Shown in pieces: positions 5,777-7,561 of a DNA stretch of 7,561 nt. The position numbers and the translations under genes are program-made. Under the pieces are notes generated by a model, which was not told the origin of the DNA, made no database searches, and worked only from the letters and a program-made list of their open reading frames with translations. This DNA comes from an uncultured Clostridia bacterium (GTDB lineage Bacteria; Bacillota; Clostridia; Oscillospirales; Acutalibacteraceae). Position 1 is the stretch's first letter; the number at the start of each line of letters is the position of its first letter. Where the stretch lies: assembly GCA_945868935.1 (NCBI GenBank), contig CAMBNE010000041.1:1-7561 (forward strand), written 5' to 3'.

Positions 5777-6333
5777 GTGAACTATACAGAAAAAGAATAT
5801 TGGATTAAAGCGGAAAAATCATTTGAAATTTTACACGCCTGCTCAGGCTGTAAAAGAAAGCAGAGCTTTGTAAACACAGGCTGTTTCAGACTAAACGCAA
5901 ACGGCAACAAGCTTGACGTTTGGCTGATTTATCAGTGCCAAAAATGCAGACACACCTTAAACATTCCGATTTTTGAGAGATCAGCCCTTCAAAAATTGAC
6001 AAAGAGCTTTACGAAAAGTTTCTTGAAAACAACGCAGAGCTTGCCGAACAGTACGGGCGCAGTTTTTCATTTTTCAAGTCAAAGAAGTTTGAGGTTGACC
6101 AAAATTCTGCGTCAATTGCTCTTTATGACGAAAACGGAAAAGCAGACGAGAGCGACGCCTGCACAGGCTTTGAGCGAATTGTCGTTCACAACGACAGCGG
6201 CTTAAAGCTGAAAAACGAAAAGCTGGTTGCAATGGTGCTGAAAATTTCAAGAAGTGCGGCTAAAAAGCTGATTGACGAAAACAAAATCAGCCTCAGCACA
6301 GATAGCACTGCCGTAACTATTGAATTTATCTGA
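5777..6333 (+). pseudogene. DUF1062 zinc-ribbon protein, frameshifted
   Basis: A gene for a DUF1062 protein of about 185 aa, broken by a one-base frameshift. It starts at GTG with AAGGAG 5 nt upstream. The first frame gives the family N-terminus: 'YWIKAEKSFEI', two zinc-ribbon pairs C22-x2-C25 and C54-x2-C57, the signature 'FRLNANGNKLDVWLIYQC', and 'NIPIFER' (62-68). After codon 68 (5978-5980) that frame turns into low-complexity sequence ending at 6205. The true continuation lies in the -1 frame from 5980: 'ISPSKIDKELYEKFLENN' then 'AELAEQYGRSFSFF', running to the TGA at 6331. Adding one base near 5980, or one A in the A-run at 5991-5995, restores a full-length protein. It could be a real inactivating mutation, a population variant or a sequence error. 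The function of DUF1062 is unknown; the two CxxC pairs suggest metal binding. Confidence 0.85.
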
Positions 6334-6340
6334 TATTTTT

Positions 6341-6380
6341 AAAGCCTTGCAGGCGGTTGTCTGCAAGGCTTTTGTTGTGT
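6341..6380 (+). terminator. Terminator after the DUF1062 gene
   Basis: A perfect 12-bp stem: AAAGCCTTGCAG (6341-6352) with CTGCAAGGCTTT (6361-6372), 8-nt loop, followed by T-rich TGTTGTGT. It lies between two convergent genes. The T-run is weak, and on the minus strand it is not followed by T, so it mainly serves the rightward gene. Confidence 0.7.
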
Positions 6381-6391
6381 CTGATAAAATT

Positions 6392-7222
6392 TTACATTAT
6401 AACGTCACAGCAGTTAAAGTCGTTGTCGATATAGTGAGAAATGAATCTTACCTTGAATTTTCTGCTGTCGCATATCGAATCTGTCGAACCCGAAACGTCA
6501 AGCGATTCGGGAAGTACAAACTTGATACAGCGCACCTTAACGTCCTGACAATTCGCCCTTGTATGCGCAGGAATCGTCAGAATCTTCATACCGCGTTTAT
6601 GCTCCTTACCCTTTGAGTCAACCTCGGTGACGATTACCGCCAGCGCAAATCTCTTGTGAGGGCAGACGTTTTTGATTGTCACATCAATCCGGAGAATACG
6701 ACCGAGCGACTCCAAATCTATCTTGCCGGCGTCAACCTCGACTGCGTCTTCACAGCCGCCTATTGTCACGTTGACCGGTGCAGGACAGCCCTCGGGAACG
6801 ACTACGATTCCGCAATCAACCTCAATTTTCGGTGACGGGAACGTAACCTTGTGCTTTTCCTTGTCGCTGTAGGTTACAGATTCGTTTACTTCAACGCTTC
6901 CCGTGCAGGAGCCGACGTGCTGAACTGTAAATTCGAACATTGCAGTTTCACGCTTTTTGTCGCCCAGCTCTGCGATTTTCCACTCAACCGTTCTCGAGTC
7001 AACAAGACTTGCAGTTCCCTTTGACGGCGTTGACAACGCTACAATCTTAAAGCAGGCGTTCACCTTGTCTGTAATAACAATATCGGTTGCACCCGGTTTC
7101 GGAGCACCTTTGTCGTCCTCAGGCTCTGCCGTAACAGTCAATTTTACCTTAAATAATCCGTCACATTCTATTTTGGACGGGTAAACCTCTTTGTTGGAGC
7201 TTACAACTCCCATTAAATTCAT
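6392..7222 (-). CDS. Cysteine-rich DUF11-type protein
   Basis: A 276-aa protein with no signal peptide or membrane segment and twelve cysteines (20, 57, 106, 137, 146, 157, 187, 225, 232, 251, 271, 272). Residues 44-120 read as a DUF11-like beta-sandwich repeat: 'GATDIVITDKVNACFKIV', 'VEWKIAELG', 'FEFTVQHVG', 'VNESVTYSD'. The second half matches a domain I recall from Clostridia: 'GCPAPVNVTIGGCEDAVEVD', 'LGRILRIDVTIKNVCPHKR', 'KRGMKILTIPAH', 'RCIKFVLPESLDV', 'HYIDNDFNCC'. Relatives often carry a VWA domain near the N-terminus; none is present here. The role is unknown; surface or spore-layer association is speculative given the lack of a signal peptide. Two starts are possible: ATG at 7222, which abuts AAAGGA, or ATG at 7213 (Met4), nine nt from it. 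The ribosome binding site favours Met4; remembered homolog N-termini favour 7222. It appears monocistronic. Confidence 0.8.
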   Translation of the reverse strand: MNLMGVVSSNKEVYPSKIECDGLFKVKLTVTAEPEDDKGAPKPGATDIVITDKVNACFKIVALSTPSKGTASLVDSRTVEWKIAELGDKKRETAMFEFTVQHVGSCTGSVEVNESVTYSDKEKHKVTFPSPKIEVDCGIVVVPEGCPAPVNVTIGGCEDAVEVDAGKIDLESLGRILRIDVTIKNVCPHKRFALAVIVTEVDSKGKEHKRGMKILTIPAHTRANCQDVKVRCIKFVLPESLDVSGSTDSICDSRKFKVRFISHYIDNDFNCCDVIM

Positions 7223-7228
7223 TCCTTT
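7223..7228 (-). promoter_or_regulatory. Ribosome binding site that bears on the DUF11-protein start
   Basis: On the minus strand AAAGGA sits directly against the ATG at 7222 with no spacer, but 9 nt from the in-frame ATG at 7213. Normal spacing would favour the second ATG, shortening the protein by three residues. Confidence 0.55.
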
Positions 7229-7334
7229 CCGAGTCTATAAATAAACAGGCTCGTAACAATATATGCGGCAAAATGACGGTACGACATTAAATAATAAGGG
7301 TATCATTTTTGAGAAGATAAACCATAATTTAGCA

Positions 7335-7362
7335 GAGTGTGGAGTGTGGAGAGTGGAGAGTG
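7335..7362. repeat. 7-bp tandem repeat (four units)
   Basis: Two copies of GAGTGTG (7335-7348) are followed by two of GAGAGTG (7349-7362), then a partial unit GAGTTAA and GGTCGCTACGCTCC. Strongly purine-biased on the plus strand. From memory, similar GAG(A/T)GTG arrays followed by GGTCGC...GCTCC recur between genes in gut Bacillota. No coding role. Confidence 0.75.
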
Positions 7363-7446
7363 GAGTTAAGGGTCGCTACGCTCCGAATTTGTAATAGTGC
7401 GTGTTGTTTGGATAAGTTTGTTTGCCTTGGATTGATTGATATATCG

Positions 7447-7540
7447 GCAACGTTTCGGGACGTGTGGGAACCCGTCCCCTACGAAATTAAATACAAACGT
7501 TTCCTGTATAGCCGTAGGGGACGGCATCCTTGACGTCCCT
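7447..7540. repeat. Nested GC-rich inverted repeats, right edge
   Basis: A perfect 12-bp inverted repeat, CCGTCCCCTACG (7472-7483) and CGTAGGGGACGG (7513-7524), flanks a 29-nt AT-rich spacer. Each arm can also fold locally: GGGACG (7457-7462) with CGTCCC (7473-7478), and GGGACG (7518-7523) with CGTCCC (7534-7539). With GCAACGTT at 7447-7454 it resembles the left-edge palindrome, suggesting copies of one dispersed element. No gene was found between 7223 and 7561. Confidence 0.65.
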
Positions 7541-7561
7541 ATGTATAAATTGTGAAACAAT

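Noticed and set aside
5971..5996. Programmed -1 ribosomal frameshifting in the DUF1062 gene
   Set aside because: No X XXY YYZ slippery heptamer is in register. A slip at the T-run would hit TGA at 5974-5976, and no strong downstream structure was seen. A mutation or sequence error is simpler, although a slip at the A-run (5991-5995) cannot be fully excluded.
7335..7540. CRISPR array or transposon end
   Set aside because: The repeats are 7 bp without spacers, and the inverted repeats enclose only 29 nt with no transposase nearby.

Overview
The window is AT-rich with compact genes, strong AGGAGG-type ribosome binding sites and hairpin/T-run terminators. The protein families (a DUF11-type protein ending in the Clostridia-style 'RGMK...PAH' region, DUF1062, DUF2087, DUF3232) and the GC-richer intergenic repeats point to a gut Bacillota, most likely a Ruminococcus-like member of the Oscillospiraceae. 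That assignment is an inference from family resemblance; there is no rRNA or other taxonomic marker. No CRISPR array, tRNA, rRNA, transposase or phage gene was seen.

Layout, left to right. Positions 1-202 hold a palindromic intergenic repeat and a bidirectional terminator. A leftward two-gene operon (1673 to 203) encodes a membrane acyltransferase-3 protein and a small DUF2087 protein. An AT-rich divergent promoter region (1674-1941) carries two good sigma-A promoters pointing apart and a pair of 14-bp direct repeats. A rightward operon (1987-3309) encodes an unrecognised protein made of two tandem copies of one domain, then a 2H-phosphoesterase (LigT-like) protein with two HxT motifs. A long shared terminator (3343-3394) separates it from a leftward cluster (5413 to 3411): a DUF3232-like protein, a 336-aa protein resembling DUF6994, and a DUF4760-like single-span membrane protein, the last two separated by one base.

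The 5414-5776 gap contains two opposed terminator-like hairpins, a rightward promoter, and a nine-codon ORF with a strong ribosome binding site followed by overlapping hairpins. It leads into a DUF1062 zinc-ribbon gene (5777-6333) that is broken by a one-base frameshift near codon 68. A leftward gene (7222 to 6392) encodes a cysteine-rich DUF11-type protein. The last 340 bases are non-coding and repeat-rich: a 7-bp tandem repeat followed by nested GC-rich inverted repeats that resemble the element at the left edge.

Most genes are accessory and poorly characterised. The two points most worth following are the duplicated-domain protein paired with a 2H phosphoesterase, and the unknown three-gene leftward cluster. 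The short leader ORF before the broken DUF1062 gene is the most unusual regulatory layout.
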